From Lasiodiplodia sp. COLG20 (Eukaryota > Ascomycota > Dothideomycetes > Botryosphaeriales > Botryosphaeriaceae), in assembly GCA_009801085.1 (NCBI GenBank), contig VNWV01000028.1, positions 62,001-126,000 of the forward strand: DNA of 64,000 bases. The letters are read 5' to 3'. Below are positions 1 through 10,529 of this stretch, piece after piece. Both the position numbers and the translations under genes were made by a program. The notes under the pieces are model-generated. The model made no database searches. It had not been told where the DNA came from and was given only the letters and a program-made list of their open reading frames with translations. How positions within the stretch are numbered: the stretch's first letter is position 1; each line of letters opens with the position of its first letter.

Positions 1-89
1 CGATGATGGACACCCCGCCGTACTCGTATCCGAAGTGGGTGGTGAATGCAGGCATGGCGTATAGCAAGGAGATCCAGGCGGGGCTGTAG
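1..89 (+). CDS. 3' end of an unidentified gene (partial)
   Basis: An open frame enters from the left edge (codons in phase from base 3) and stops at TAG 87-89. The visible C-terminus includes PPYSYPKWVV and ends KEIQAGL. This is too short to assign a family. The compositional bias and clean stop look coding, but nothing more can be said from 28 codons. Confidence 0.45.
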   Translation, partial: MMDTPPYSYPKWVVNAGMAYSKEIQAGL

Positions 90-148
90 GCTACGCTGGA
101 AGAGGTGATCAGTGCCCGAGTCGCTCGAGTTCACTGCCGTTTAGCAAC

Positions 149-466
149 TTACAGGATCACTGGGAGCAGGCCTATGGATGACCATACGACCGCGTACGGC
201 CACATCATCATGGCCTCGGTCGCGGTCATGCCAACCGGAGAGGGATCAAAATCAGCAGCCAGCACTGATCCTTGGCCTACGCTGCCGGCATCGGATTTGC
301 TCTCGGCGTCCCGAATTTGACTCTTGACTTTATCGTCGGTGTGGTTACTGATGTCCATGGTGGTGTGGATGAGCAAGTAGTACTCCTTGACGAGATGACA
401 GCCTTCGAACCGATTTTTCGAGTCGCTGCCTGGCTGTTGGATGAGCAAGAACATTGGGCCAGGCAT
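149..466 (-). pseudogene. possible N-terminal remnant of an MFS sugar transporter
   Basis: A 105-codon ATG-initiated frame. Its second half (GMTATEAMMMWPYAVVWSSI) resembles the start of fungal maltose/hexose permeases, where a short cytosolic tail is followed by an EA..x..P.AV.WS segment entering the first membrane helix. The frame stops immediately afterwards, so the remaining transporter helices are absent. A GTAAGT overlaps the stop region, so a first exon is conceivable, but no following exon was found before the neighbouring gene end. The family match is from memory of the motif only and is weak. Confidence 0.25.
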
Positions 467-830
467 AATTGAGGACTTATATGCTCTTTAGCAGCGATTC
501 TCATTGCAGAGCAAACGAATGGTCACTATCTCTCTCGGCTGGACATTAATAAAGTGTAGATAAGTGAAACAAAATGCCGTCGCTGATTGGGTCGTCATAA
601 GTTACTCGATAAGGGTTAGCGGGTTCAAGGTAGCCGGAGCTAACCCTATATGAAACATGTTCTTATCACAAGCCTCTGGCGCACACGCGTCAAGTCTTCA
701 ACAGTCACCACCTGCTGTATGAATATACATTGGGAGAGTCACGCGTGCCGGTGAGGAGTCTCGGGAAGGTAATGAGGTGGATTCATTAATTGTCTACGTG
801 AACGCTCCGTTCCATAACATGATGCTCCGG
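467..830. other. intergenic, no gene seen
   Basis: About 360 bp between the transporter-like remnant and the 3' end of the dioxygenase gene. I see no RNA gene, repeat or credible coding frame. Confidence 0.5.
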
Positions 831-1817
831 CTAAGCAGCCTTCTCTTTCTTCAGCTTGAGAAACTCCAATGGCGAGAGCATGTCGCAGTAGCCGGAGAAA
901 GGGTCGCCGACCCCATAGCCAACATCATACAGCGTTTGCTCGTCATAGCCCATGCTAAGTAGCTTCTCAGGATCGACAGAAATGTAGAGATTCTCCTCCT
1001 GTCTCAAGAACGACTTGGTGAAGAAGGCGCTATAGATCAAGCGCTCCTGGTCGGTGGTGTTGTTGGCCGAGGCACCGTGGAAGGTGCTGGCCAGGAGCAG
1101 CATTGCGTCACCGCGGTTCAGCTCGGCCGGCACGGTAAGGCTCTCGTCGGGCGGAGTCATGTGGTCCCAGAGGTGGCTGCCAGGGATGAAGCGCGTGGCA
1201 CCGTTGGCCTTGGTGGAAGGCTTCCCGGCGACGAACCAGCCAATGGCCGTGTCCTGGCCCTGCTCGTACTGGGCCGCCGTCTTGCGCCGGCAGACGTTGT
1301 GCGCAATGACGTCGTCGCGGTGCAAGCTCTGGTCCTTGGCTCCCGGGCGCACGGAAAAGACAATGGCCGTGTTCAGCTGCGGCTTGCTGTGGCTTTCGAG
1401 CAGATCGCCGCCCCACCAGTGCTTGAAGTGGGCGGTAAGCAGCTCGTCGCGGACAGCCTTGTAGGTAGGGTGCTGCACGATCTGCTCCATGTAGGCCTTG
1501 GACTTGCCTGGCAGCCCGAGGATCCGCTTCGACTCCTTGCTGAAGAACGAATCAAGGGGGGCGTCGCTGGCCTCGAGTGGGTCGCCGAGCTCGGGACGCA
1601 AGTCGTGCTCAATCTGGTCGAGGTGCTCGGGGGCAACGGCGTTGCGGATGATAACGGCCCCAGTGACGATGAGTGCCTTGATGATCTCGTCGTTTGAGGC
1701 CTTGCCGCACTCGAACTCCATGACCGGGGGCAGCGGGCGCTTTCGGTCGTCGGTGATGGAGGAGAGATCCTCGACCGGGGCCTTGGTGGGGGCTTCAACA
1801 ACGATGGTAGAAGACAT
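831..1817 (-). CDS. phytanoyl-CoA dioxygenase (PhyH) family Fe(II)/2-oxoglutarate oxygenase
   Basis: Single-exon gene of about 328 aa. The frame is open a further 15 codons upstream, but the only ATG that opens it is at 1817 (MSSTIVV). The Fe(II) facial triad is visible as H-R-D (His166, Asp168) and a distal His247 in the FHGAS motif. Arg259 (DQERLIY) is placed to bind 2-oxoglutarate. These enzymes couple 2OG decarboxylation to hydroxylation, epoxidation or ring-forming oxidation, and fungal members are often in secondary metabolism or alkaloid tailoring. It is divergently transcribed from a RidA-family gene and lies near a Zn2Cys6 regulator, suggesting a small co-regulated cluster. The substrate cannot be read from sequence. 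It is most like the fumitremorgin/AsqJ-type PhyH group by motif layout, which is an inference. Confidence 0.88.
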   Translation of the reverse strand: MSSTIVVEAPTKAPVEDLSSITDDRKRPLPPVMEFECGKASNDEIIKALIVTGAVIIRNAVAPEHLDQIEHDLRPELGDPLEASDAPLDSFFSKESKRILGLPGKSKAYMEQIVQHPTYKAVRDELLTAHFKHWWGGDLLESHSKPQLNTAIVFSVRPGAKDQSLHRDDVIAHNVCRRKTAAQYEQGQDTAIGWFVAGKPSTKANGATRFIPGSHLWDHMTPPDESLTVPAELNRGDAMLLLASTFHGASANNTTDQERLIYSAFFTKSFLRQEENLYISVDPEKLLSMGYDEQTLYDVGYGVGDPFSGYCDMLSPLEFLKLKKEKAA

Positions 1818-2267
1818 GTCGGCGTTGGGAAAGACGTATTTGAAGATGGTATGGATGCTCACTTGTGCAGTGTGCGAATTGCCTTATATGCCGATGCTCT
1901 CGGCGCGGCGCCCGGAGTCCGCGGGTGCCGCGTGAAGGAGTGGTGAGATGAATAGATGCAACGCTCCAAGGACTGGACGAAGAGTGAAGGATCCCAATGC
2001 GGCAATTGTCCGCGAGCGCCCGGGCTATCTGCACATCCGCTCCGATAAGCCATCTGTGACTGTGGCCCGAACCCGATGTAATAAACATCTTCTGCGCGGT
2101 GTTTCCTCTCCAGCTTCCATGCTCAATCTCGAAACCCATTTGATCCGGCTCTTACCCTTGTACCTCTTCAGTTCTTAGCCTTGTGCTTCCTCAGCTCTCA
2201 ACTTTGTACCTCCCCCGCTTCCATCCGTTTTGCAATCCCTAACCTCCTTTTCCACAGAGCATAAAAA
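1818..2267. promoter_or_regulatory. shared divergent promoter with a CGG-N3-CCG site
   Basis: This 450-bp interval separates the divergent dioxygenase and RidA genes. CGGAGTCCG at 1913-1921 is an inverted CGG/CCG triplet pair of the type bound by Zn2Cys6 dimers, and such a regulator is encoded at 2886. A pyrimidine-rich stretch (about 2175-2260) precedes the RidA ATG, as is common in strong fungal promoters. Function is inferred. Confidence 0.45.
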
Positions 2268-2717
2268 ATGTCGACCGACGACTCCGTACTCAAGGCCATG
2301 GGCGTGGAGCACTACAATGCGGCTGGGCATCAGGCAGAGCTAGCGGAGATGGGCCATCTGTCTAACGCCGTAATTGTCCCGTCCAACCTGGCCATCGTCC
2401 ATCTGACCGGGCAGGTTGGGCGAGTTGCGGATGGCTCCGTCCCGGGCTCGGTGGCCGACGAGACGCGTGCTGCATTTGTCAACGTCCAGGACGCGCTGGA
2501 GGCGGCGGGCGTCAAAGCGGGCTGGAAAGCCGTGTACAAGGTCCGCTCCTTCCACTCGGGTGTTGTGGACGAGGGAAGGCTCGGCGCGTACCACGCTTGC
2601 ATCCAGGAGTTTTGCGGGGAGAACAGGCCGGCGCAAACGGCTGTGGCTGTTTCTCAAATTTTGTGGCCCGGCTGCCATCTGGAGCTCGAGGTCGAGGCGG
2701 CCAAGCCAGCCGAGTAG
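2268..2717 (+). CDS. RidA/YjgF/UK114 family protein
   Basis: Single-exon gene, 149 aa. RidA proteins are small trimeric deaminases that hydrolyse reactive enamine/imine intermediates released by PLP enzymes. Several fungal paralogues serve inside biosynthetic clusters. The fold signature is visible: IVHLTGQVG (strand with the conserved G.V), the helix DALEAAG, and the C-terminal substrate-pocket segment with Arg in NRPAQTAV followed by WPGCHLELEVEA. The protein has a longer N-terminus than the about 130-aa housekeeping form, suggesting a specialised paralogue. It is divergent from the PhyH oxygenase and just upstream of a Zn2Cys6 gene. A role in clearing a reactive imine made in the same pathway is an inference from context. 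Confidence 0.88.
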   Translation: MSTDDSVLKAMGVEHYNAAGHQAELAEMGHLSNAVIVPSNLAIVHLTGQVGRVADGSVPGSVADETRAAFVNVQDALEAAGVKAGWKAVYKVRSFHSGVVDEGRLGAYHACIQEFCGENRPAQTAVAVSQILWPGCHLELEVEAAKPAE

Positions 2718-2885
2718 GGGCACTGATTTGTGTTGGAGAGAAGGGCTGTACGTAGCACCGTGTAAATTGAAGATAAGCTGTGTGCGGGGTACTGCTAGCT
2801 TTTTTACTTATCTTGCTTCCCCCCACCCTTGCACCTAACAAAGTGATGGGCCTGCGCCGCCTGTCGTCGTAGCTGTCCCAAACCC

Positions 2886-4403
2886 ATGATACAGAAAGCT
2901 CCCAAGGCAGTGCGCCGGCGCACTTTCACCGGGTGCTGGACCTGCCGGTCACGCCGCGTCAAATGCGATGAGGCTCGACCGCAGTGCAGCCGCTGCACCC
3001 GGCTGGGCGTGCAGTGTGAAGGATACGGCATCAGGCTCAATTGGTCCCAGTCGCGTTACTCTCCACGATTTGACAGTACTGCCGAAGCGGGTCTGCAGCG
3101 CTCAACACCACAGCAGACGACGGAAAAGGAGATGGAACGAGTCTTTGAGCCTCCTGCGCGCGGCCAATGCCCACAGTATCGCCACATTGACCTTCTCTCC
3201 ATGCCCACGCGCCAAAAGCACCTGATGCAGCATTGGACGAACTACCTGAGCACTAAGCTCGTGTTGCTTGATGGCCCCGCCCACATGTGCAAAAGCGTCA
3301 TGCTCTCGCGCGCCCTCAGCGGGGTGCTAACCAGCTCCAACCAATCCAATGCCGACATCACCATCTTCCACGCCGTGTGCGCCGCATCGGCATTCAACCT
3401 CTTCGAGCTGTCCAACAGACAAGCTCAGCACCACGAGATCCTGGCCCTCAAGCATGAACGGCTTGCCCTGATGCACCTCCGCCACAACCTCGGCCAGCAG
3501 GAGACCGAGCCCGCGTGCCCACAGTACCCGGCCCTCGGCATGGCAATCATGGCCTGCATCATTGTCGATGCCGTATCCGGCTCAACCGGGCACTGGAACA
3601 CGCACGTGTCGGGCGGCATATCGTACCTCAAGCACCGCGGACTCGGCGCGAGCAGCAGCGCTTTCGCCCGCGACATGCTCTCCCTCGCCGCCCTCAGCCA
3701 AGCCGACGTGCCGGAAGAGCTCGAAAGCATGTTCACAGCCGACGAGGACGACGAGACGCCAGACCCTACCTTCGGCGCCAGCGCGTCCTTCTTCGCCGCC
3801 CTCGCCGCCGCGAACCGCCTCCTCCAGGCCAAGCGCTCCCACGTAGATGCCGATCTTCGGCACCACCACCGCCGCTCGCTCGAGCGCACCCTCCGCCTCG
3901 CCCTGCCCGCGCCTGAGCCCCCCGTGCTGTCACCGACCTCCTCCTCCTCCTCCTCCTCGCCGGCCTCCTGCATGGCCCACGCCTTCCGCACCGCGCTGCG
4001 CCTCTTCCACCTCCGCCAGCTGCTTCCCCTACCGCTTGCCCCCGCCCCCATCCTCGACGACGACGAAGTCCAGCAGCTCGTCGCCGCCGGCTTCGCGCAG
4101 CTCGAAGCCATCGACGCGCTTCCCCTCCCCCACCGCGACACCGACACCGCCGCCACCGATGTCGCCGGAGGCTGCTGCCCCGTCATGTGGCCGGCCCTGG
4201 TGCTCGCCGCCGAGGCCGACGGGCCGGACCTACGCGCCCGCGTGCGCCGCTGGTGGGCCGCCAAGGCCGGGCTAGGCTTCGGCAACGTGCGGGTGCTGGG
4301 GGCGCTGGTCGAGGAGGTGTGGGCGAGGAGGAGCGGTGGCGAGCCCGGCGTGACTTGGCTGGATTTGGTGGGGGAGCCGGGGTTTGCGGTTTTGAGGGTT
4401 TAG
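2886..4403 (+). CDS. Zn2Cys6 binuclear-cluster transcription factor (cluster regulator candidate)
   Basis: Single-exon gene, 505 aa, starting at ATG 2886. The DNA-binding cluster is at the N-terminus: Cys17, 20, 27, 34, 37 and 44 (C-x2-C-x6-C-x6-C-x2-C-x6-C) with the basic RSRRVKC loop. The rest fits a fungal-specific transcription factor domain of the type seen in ARG81/UPC2-like regulators (around residues 90-480, with HWTNYLSTKL and a long helical C-terminus). A serine run at about residues 352-358 comes from a CCT/TCC repeat at 3940-3960. It follows the RidA gene by 168 bp in the same direction. It probably controls the neighbouring oxygenase and RidA genes through the CGG site between them; this is inference. 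Confidence 0.9.
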   Translation: MIQKAPKAVRRRTFTGCWTCRSRRVKCDEARPQCSRCTRLGVQCEGYGIRLNWSQSRYSPRFDSTAEAGLQRSTPQQTTEKEMERVFEPPARGQCPQYRHIDLLSMPTRQKHLMQHWTNYLSTKLVLLDGPAHMCKSVMLSRALSGVLTSSNQSNADITIFHAVCAASAFNLFELSNRQAQHHEILALKHERLALMHLRHNLGQQETEPACPQYPALGMAIMACIIVDAVSGSTGHWNTHVSGGISYLKHRGLGASSSAFARDMLSLAALSQADVPEELESMFTADEDDETPDPTFGASASFFAALAAANRLLQAKRSHVDADLRHHHRRSLERTLRLALPAPEPPVLSPTSSSSSSSPASCMAHAFRTALRLFHLRQLLPLPLAPAPILDDDEVQQLVAAGFAQLEAIDALPLPHRDTDTAATDVAGGCCPVMWPALVLAAEADGPDLRARVRRWWAAKAGLGFGNVRVLGALVEEVWARRSGGEPGVTWLDLVGEPGFAVLRV

Positions 4404-4869
4404 GTGTGGGGCAGGTGGGGAGCGGCGAGATGAGCGAGGTTCGTGAGATTTGTTTGGAGGGTTGGTTCTAAGGGATGATGATGATGATGGATTAACAGGT
4501 CGTCTTGGCCGGTTTTAAGAGATGTATGCGATGGTGGAGTAATGGTGTGAATTTTGCTTTGTTGCGTGTCAATTCTATCATCTGCATCTTCCACGCTTGC
4601 GTCTGTAGGGCTCGTGCTAGAAAGGATATTAGGAACATGTTCGTCGTATCATTTAGGGACACACCTCCAAATACTCCCTAGAACCACTGATAGACACGCT
4701 TTCCTGCAGCTATTATCGGCGGCTAAAAATAAAGGCTGTCATAGAGAGAATGAAGAAGTAACATTACTAATAGAAGAACAAAGGCCGTGAGAAAGAGAAT
4801 TAAGAAATAAAAATAGTGAAAGGAACCCAATATCAAAATTAACGACTGGCAGAAACTGGCTACCCTTTC
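4404..4869. other. convergent intergenic region, no gene seen
   Basis: The 3' ends of the regulator and the large unknown gene face each other here. A short GAT run lies at about 4478-4494, and the sequence becomes A/T-rich towards 4800. Only terminator/3'-UTR function is expected. Confidence 0.5.
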
Positions 4870-7800
4870 TTATATCTTGCGCCCTTTCTGTACGCTGCGC
4901 TCTGTTGCATTTTTCAATCCCTCGGAAGAAGCACACGAAACAGTTGTTCTTACCGGCAACGAATCGCTGATGCCAACATCCGGAATCTCTACTGAAGGTG
5001 TGCCATCCTGGATAGTAAAGCTCAGACGCCTTGCTATAGGTAGGTGTTCATCTGCAATAGAAGTCATGCTGGACTCCATAGTTGCCCTTTCGCTTTTATC
5101 AAAGCGCTGAAACGATGAGTCGCTCCCTGATGTCGAAGCCTCGGGCAGGTTTGGAGCAGTTCCCGTACTCGCTAAATTGATGTGGGAGTTTGGCTGTGTG
5201 TAGAAACTTTCTTTGCGCCTGTTCATTTTCGCCCTGACCTTGCCAAGAAATGAGCCAGAACTGCCAACTATGACGGCCCCTTCTTCGTGGGCAAGGAGGT
5301 CAATCGTTTCGGTTCCCGTGTTTCTTTTGCTGACGATCTGGCAGAGGCGGTCGCAGCTGCATGGCATTTCTACCGTTGATTTGCATGGAGCAAACAGAAT
5401 TGAACTGGCTCTCTCCAGCTGGAGGCGAGATCTGCTTGTCAAGTACTGACAGTTTGATGGGCAACCAGCGACGTAGTACAGATCTTGCAGCAACTTGACG
5501 GTGACAGCCAGATAATCTTCTCCTTTTGGCAACCTACACCAACGACAGCATACATTGGAGCAGTCCTTTGATGGCTTGATCAAATCTCCGAGGCCGGATG
5601 CCAGGATTGTCAGAGCTCCAATATCTTGAACGAGGTTTGTCCACCCGCCGCTAGTTCTCTCTATGGGACAACTCTTAAGGGGAATTGGAAACCGCTTGCG
5701 GGCTACATCGTTGAACTCGAAGCCGTAGAGCTGGTCATTCATCGATCTCACGTCGATTCCGGAATCGGAGCCTTTGGGGGGTTTCTGAGCCATAAGGCAA
5801 TCCAGTACATCCCATATGTCCAGGACCAGGTCCTTGAACCTGTAGTTGTCCCTGCTCAAGAGAACCTTTTCAGGATTCGCCAACAACACCTCTTGGGCGG
5901 TGAACTGGGATTTATCTGTATGAAAGAGCTCGCTCTCTGTGTCGGTCATGTTCGGAGCGTGATTAGCCGTCTCGTTATTAGTCGTCCCAAGGAATCCTGT
6001 CCGCAACCGCGCCTGGGCAATATGGAGGATTGCATATGATGCAGGTACAAGCCAGGCCCTTCTTTCAGGCTTGTCGTAAAGAAGTACTCGTGCATCATCG
6101 GCTCTTGAGACCGTTTCGTTGTAAGGCCCATTTTTTCCCTGCCAATGAAACTTCCCATCTTTTATCCCAAAAGCGATATTGACCTGTGCTGTAGCGAAGT
6201 GTGAGAATCCAAGCGTAGCACCGGTGATCCTAACACGGGACCGGGCTTCCTGGGAGTCAGTGTATCCAATGCGTTCATAGTCGATACTTTCGCTACCCAG
6301 GAGAAGTCGTGCAGAGCTACACCAGCCAACAATTGCTCTCATCTTCCGTAGTGAGTCTAGGTCCATTTCTCTCAACAGCGGCTCTCGTTCGCATAGAGTT
6401 AGGGCTTGTTCATAACTTAGAGGTTTGCCGTAACTCAGGCCTTTGCTCTCGTCGTTATCCCGGATAAGGTGCCATTGGACAATATCCTGCACTTTCCCGG
6501 TAGGAACAAGCATGAAGGAGAATCCTTTCAGCAATACAACATCTTCATGCTGTACTGCGTGCTTGACACCGGCTAGCGCAGCCAGGATATCGATGGGTAT
6601 TTCCAACCCCACCTCGGCTTGTCTTTCTGGTATAGGAAAGCCATAAGCGATCAATGCGTTCTCGAAAAAAGGAAACCAGCATGCGTCTTCTGCAGGGTGC
6701 AGATCCTGATGCTTGTAAGAGATTCGGAATCTGGTAGTCCCTGGCTGCTGACGAGGCTCCGCGGTCAACGACGCACACGAATAGGAAACCGACCTAGTCC
6801 CTGCAGGGCTTTCTCTGAGAACAGCAGCCATCCACGAAGCTTGCTGGCTAACTTCAACAATGAGCTGTTCTTCTCCATGGATTTCGACCTTTACAGATCT
6901 CTTGGATGGGTTATCTGAATCTGCAGTTTGAATTTCGATGGTCAAATAACCACCGTTGTCGAGCTTTGCGGTCCTCTCGAAGTCCAGAATTGCTCCTTGA
7001 ATCACGGGGAGGAATACGTTGCAAGTATTTGGCCAAAATGTCCGGAGGTAGTCAGCACAAGTCGTTGCGTGCGCATACAGTGCAGATCCGCTGAGAACAA
7101 GCATGTTCGCAATGGGTGTTCCAACGCTACTATATTGGGACTTCATGAAGCCAATCGGATCCCATTCGATTGAGAAAGACGCCTTGTGTAGACCCATGAC
7201 GGTAGGTTCGGGAAAGTCGGGGTTGTTTTCCGGGGCATTCATTAGTTGCCCGCGAACACATTTCTCGATTTCGCTAAGTTTCGACTTCTCGTCACAGTAG
7301 AAAACCCGTCGCATGGACGTTGATAGCTGCCTGAAGGGTTGTCCGGAGGCGAGAATGTCTCGGGCCGCATCGAGATTCAAGAAGTCCTCGTCATCGTCAG
7401 AGTCGCCGTCTTCATCGTCCTCAAAGCTCCCTTTCGATTCTTTGAGGAGATCTCTTCTCTCCTGAGGCGAGAACCAAAAATTCTCCCGAAGCAGGGAAAT
7501 TTCCGATGCATCGGAAGTAAGCACTGCAAGGGCTCTTTCACTGAAAAATCGGGCTATCTTCGGTCGATACTTTCGAATGAGGCGGGATGCCGGTTGAGCG
7601 ATTTCTTGAACCGTTCTTTGTCTACAGGAAACGTTGTGCTTAGCACAGTACCGTGTCGGAATGACTGATCTTTGCTTTTAACTTACTCAAGACTGTCATC
7701 TGCTGTATCAACATCTGTTGCCAGATGCGAAAGATCAATGACGTAAGACCTCAGAAGGTCACCCATATCCTTCTCTATCGCATCTGCGGAGTTTACTGAT

Positions 7801-8510
7801 ACGGCATACCCTGCCCAGGCATATGCCCCAGCGTTCTCGATAAGCATTGTGCTAAAGAATTCCACAAATTTTTGCCAAAATCTCGACGAACCGTCCGTCG
7901 CCTTGCAGCTGTGGGAGGAGTTGTTCTTGTGTGCATCTGATCCTGTCATTTCGACGCTTTGAGCCTGGCTTGTACTAACCGATGCGACAGGGTCCTCTAC
8001 AGACGCAAAGCCTCTGCTGGCGTCGTCATGGTCCACCTGTGCCGCGCCTTCATGCTCTGGATCTATAACACGGTCCGCTTGGGTACTCTCTTCATCGAAT
8101 GTGCTCCCACGAGGCTGGTAGGTTTCAATTGCAGGAGTTTTTTCTTGTTCTTTCGACGCACCCCCAGGGTTTGTATAGTGGATTTCAGAGCCTCCTGAGC
8201 CCCAGCCGCTCTCCATACGCGCATATTGGATTAGACGGGGAATATAGTCCGGTCGAACGCATCCCAAATCTTTTGCCTTGACGTTGTGTTGGACTGGGTG
8301 CTGAATGGCGAAGTTGATGCGAGATGCAGCGGTGACGGGAGGCGATCCAGGGGCTGATAGAACTGGAATCGGATCCTTGTCGAGAGCTTGTTCGCCGTGA
8401 ACGTAATTTGGTCTGGTGCCTTCAGCGTAGACGATGGAGTGACTTGATGGATCCAAGCCTGGCTTTGCAGTGCCACGATTTCCATATGTTAAGATCGGGC
8501 TTGAACCCAT
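4870..8510 (-). CDS. large conserved-type fungal protein of unknown function (two exons)
   Basis: I join two open frames: exon 1 8510-7687 and exon 2 7621-4870, with a 65-nt intron (GTAAGT donor at 7686, CTGTAG acceptor, GCTAAGC-like branch). The phase fits (2+1 nt), giving about 1,191 aa. The start ATG is at 8508-8510. Visible features are a disordered, charged N-terminal third; a short hydrophobic segment around LIENAGAYAWAGYAV near the exon junction; an acidic patch (DDEDGDSDDDED) early in exon 2; and a central region with FGIKDGK, LYDKPERRAWLVP and GFPIPER blocks that I associate with a recurrent uncharacterised fungal family. There are also two cysteine clusters (CCRWC, encoded about 5530-5570, and CSCDRLC, about 5340-5370) that could bind zinc, and a basic Ser-rich tail. 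No catalytic motif or known domain is recognised. It sits in an accessory region with HET and NLR genes, but a link to recognition is only a hypothesis. Confidence 0.75.
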
Positions 8511-10086
8511 TAGTCCGAAGAAACAGATGAGTAAGGCATACTTGGAAGCCTACCATGCATAACAGAAGCCTCGACGTTCTTTTACCACGACAAAGCGGCG
8601 GATCTGGGAAAATACTTGCTCGCCATACATGATAGTTGAAATGTCATCCGCATCACGGTTCATCGCAGTGCTACCAAGGTCCTCGGTGAAGAGTATCGAG
8701 AACACCTATTTCTGGTCAAAATAGGACATCTAGCCAATGCTGTAGAAGCGTACTCGACCTTGCCTGAAAAACCTCCGAGGGTATTCTTGTATCGTGTAGC
8801 CTTTCAATTTTGTCAGCGTTTCGAAAATCGGGTTTCTCAAATACAAAACACAGACTTGGATCCAAAGGCTCATATTTTCCCCGTTCAGGATTACCACGGA
8901 TACAATCCGCGGGGGATTCTTCATTGAAAAGTCAGTAAAAGAACCACCACAGGGTTAAAGATTCGGACCCTCTTCTGGTGTGGTTGGTTTACCGACTACA
9001 CTGCCAGCATCTATCGACCTAATTGCTGTAGACGCTGCTGAGTCTCTTTTCCTACACGAAATATAAGTATTAAGGACTATGCGCCGATCTCTATACCTAC
9101 TTTGACCATGTAGTAACATATTCCTCTGTATAAGTCAGCAAGGTCGCCTGTACTGCTTATTTTCGCGATTAGAGCCCTTTACCTCCATCCCAAGTGTACA
9201 TGTAGTAGTCTTGGCCTTCTGGGCTCCAGACCCATTCACGGTAGGGGTCCATGACTGCTGTGGCATGCGGAGTTTAGGCAGCAGGCCTTACAGAGTTTAT
9301 ACTCATCTTTTTGCCCGGACGATACTGGGTGTGACTCAAAGGAAAAGCCTCCTTTAGGCAGCAGAGGAGGCAAGGCGCCGTTTCTTGCCGACAAGCCGGG
9401 ATACGCACACCGGTGGCTGCAGTCAGCGCTGTGGTGGCATGTCAACATTGGTCAGATGCGACGCAGGGCACACTTGCATGATGTATACGATATCAGGGAG
9501 GCTGTGTCGCTTCCGTAGCGAACGAATCAGATGTAGAATTTAGTCACTGCAATGGACTCAGCCGTGTCAGCCTTGCCAGCCTTGCCATCAATTTTGCAGA
9601 TCATCACGCCAGAAAACAGTGCCTTTCGCCGAAAAATTCAGCAGTGGAGCTGAGCTGCAAATAACGGTTGCTCTGCAGGCCGTCAAGAACCTGGCAGTGC
9701 TGGCGCAGTCGGTCGAGCTAAATCGAACCATGCTGACCACCATTTACGCGCCGTATAGTAGTAGAGACCATCGAAGCGTGAGTATGGCGTCATAAAAGAG
9801 TCATATGGAGAACAATAAATTTTCCGTCTATACAGTGCTATAAATCCAGTATTTAAGCCCTGTACGGCTCTTCACAGCTTCTAGTAGATTTGCACCGCTT
9901 TCTGAAAATGTCGCCGCAGTGCACCCGGGGTCATAGCAGAGAGTGGGCTGGTCTTGATGTTTTTTTGCTTTCTTGAGTGGGTGGGCTGGTGGCTTACTGG
10001 GTTGGCGGATTCGGCTACGAAAATGTGCAATACGTGATGACGACTAATAGCATCGGGGGTACTGGATGAGGAGCAGAAGGGCTGAG
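8511..10086. other. gene-poor stretch, no supported gene
   Basis: About 1.6 kb with only short frames on both strands. A stretch near 9640-9770 reads open (SGAELQITVALQAVKNLAVL and onward) and could be a decayed exon, but I recognise no family. No tRNA or clear repeat was seen. It borders a mutated copy of the feruloyl-esterase 3' end. Confidence 0.45.
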
Positions 10087-10308
10087 ACAGTAGCTATATA
10101 CCATGTACAGGATATTAAGCTAACTAAGAAGGTGCTACAGTACATATCATAAGCTTTAGCCCTGGTTTATTACTTTGCTCCCAACTATGTTGAAGCTTGA
10201 CGCTACGACGCTAGCTCCGTATGATCGAACCGGACACTATCAAAGCACATGCATGCCATTCGAAGAACTAGAAGAAGAACACCCACGTCTCTGAGGGAGC
10301 AAATGAAG
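10087..10308 (-). pseudogene. mutated copy of the feruloyl esterase 3' end and its downstream flank
   Basis: This segment aligns with 16750-16975, the last codons and 3' flank of the intact feruloyl esterase at 16920-17789. Shared landmarks are a CTAAGC/TTAAGC block, CAGTACATA, GCTTTGCT/ACTTTGCT and the coding end (read on the minus strand) around TTCTTCGAA. Differences are dominated by C/T and G/A transitions. Read in the esterase frame, the CAG (Gln) of SQFFE has become TAG, while the original stop has become TGG. Only about 50 bp of coding sequence is present, so this is a broken fragment. The pattern suggests duplication followed by RIP-like mutation. Confidence 0.7.
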
Positions 10309-10529
10309 TAGTGGGTAGTTTTGCCGTACCCGCGCTGCGGGGTCTCCACATTCTCCCACTTCCTCCACATTGGGGCCCTAGAAACGAGCCCTCGGTAATT
10401 CGGATTTTTTTCCGCAGCTACCTAGAGTACCCCGCTCGCCTCGTGCCGACTGCGCTCTTCGCATTCCTCTCGTCGATTTCGAGCTTTCTCTGTCGCAACT
10501 TTGGGGCACTTCTTTGATTCTCCGAAACG

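Noticed and set aside
831..1862. Longer dioxygenase start at 1862
   Set aside because: That codon is GTG, which is not expected as a fungal start; the first ATG is at 1817.
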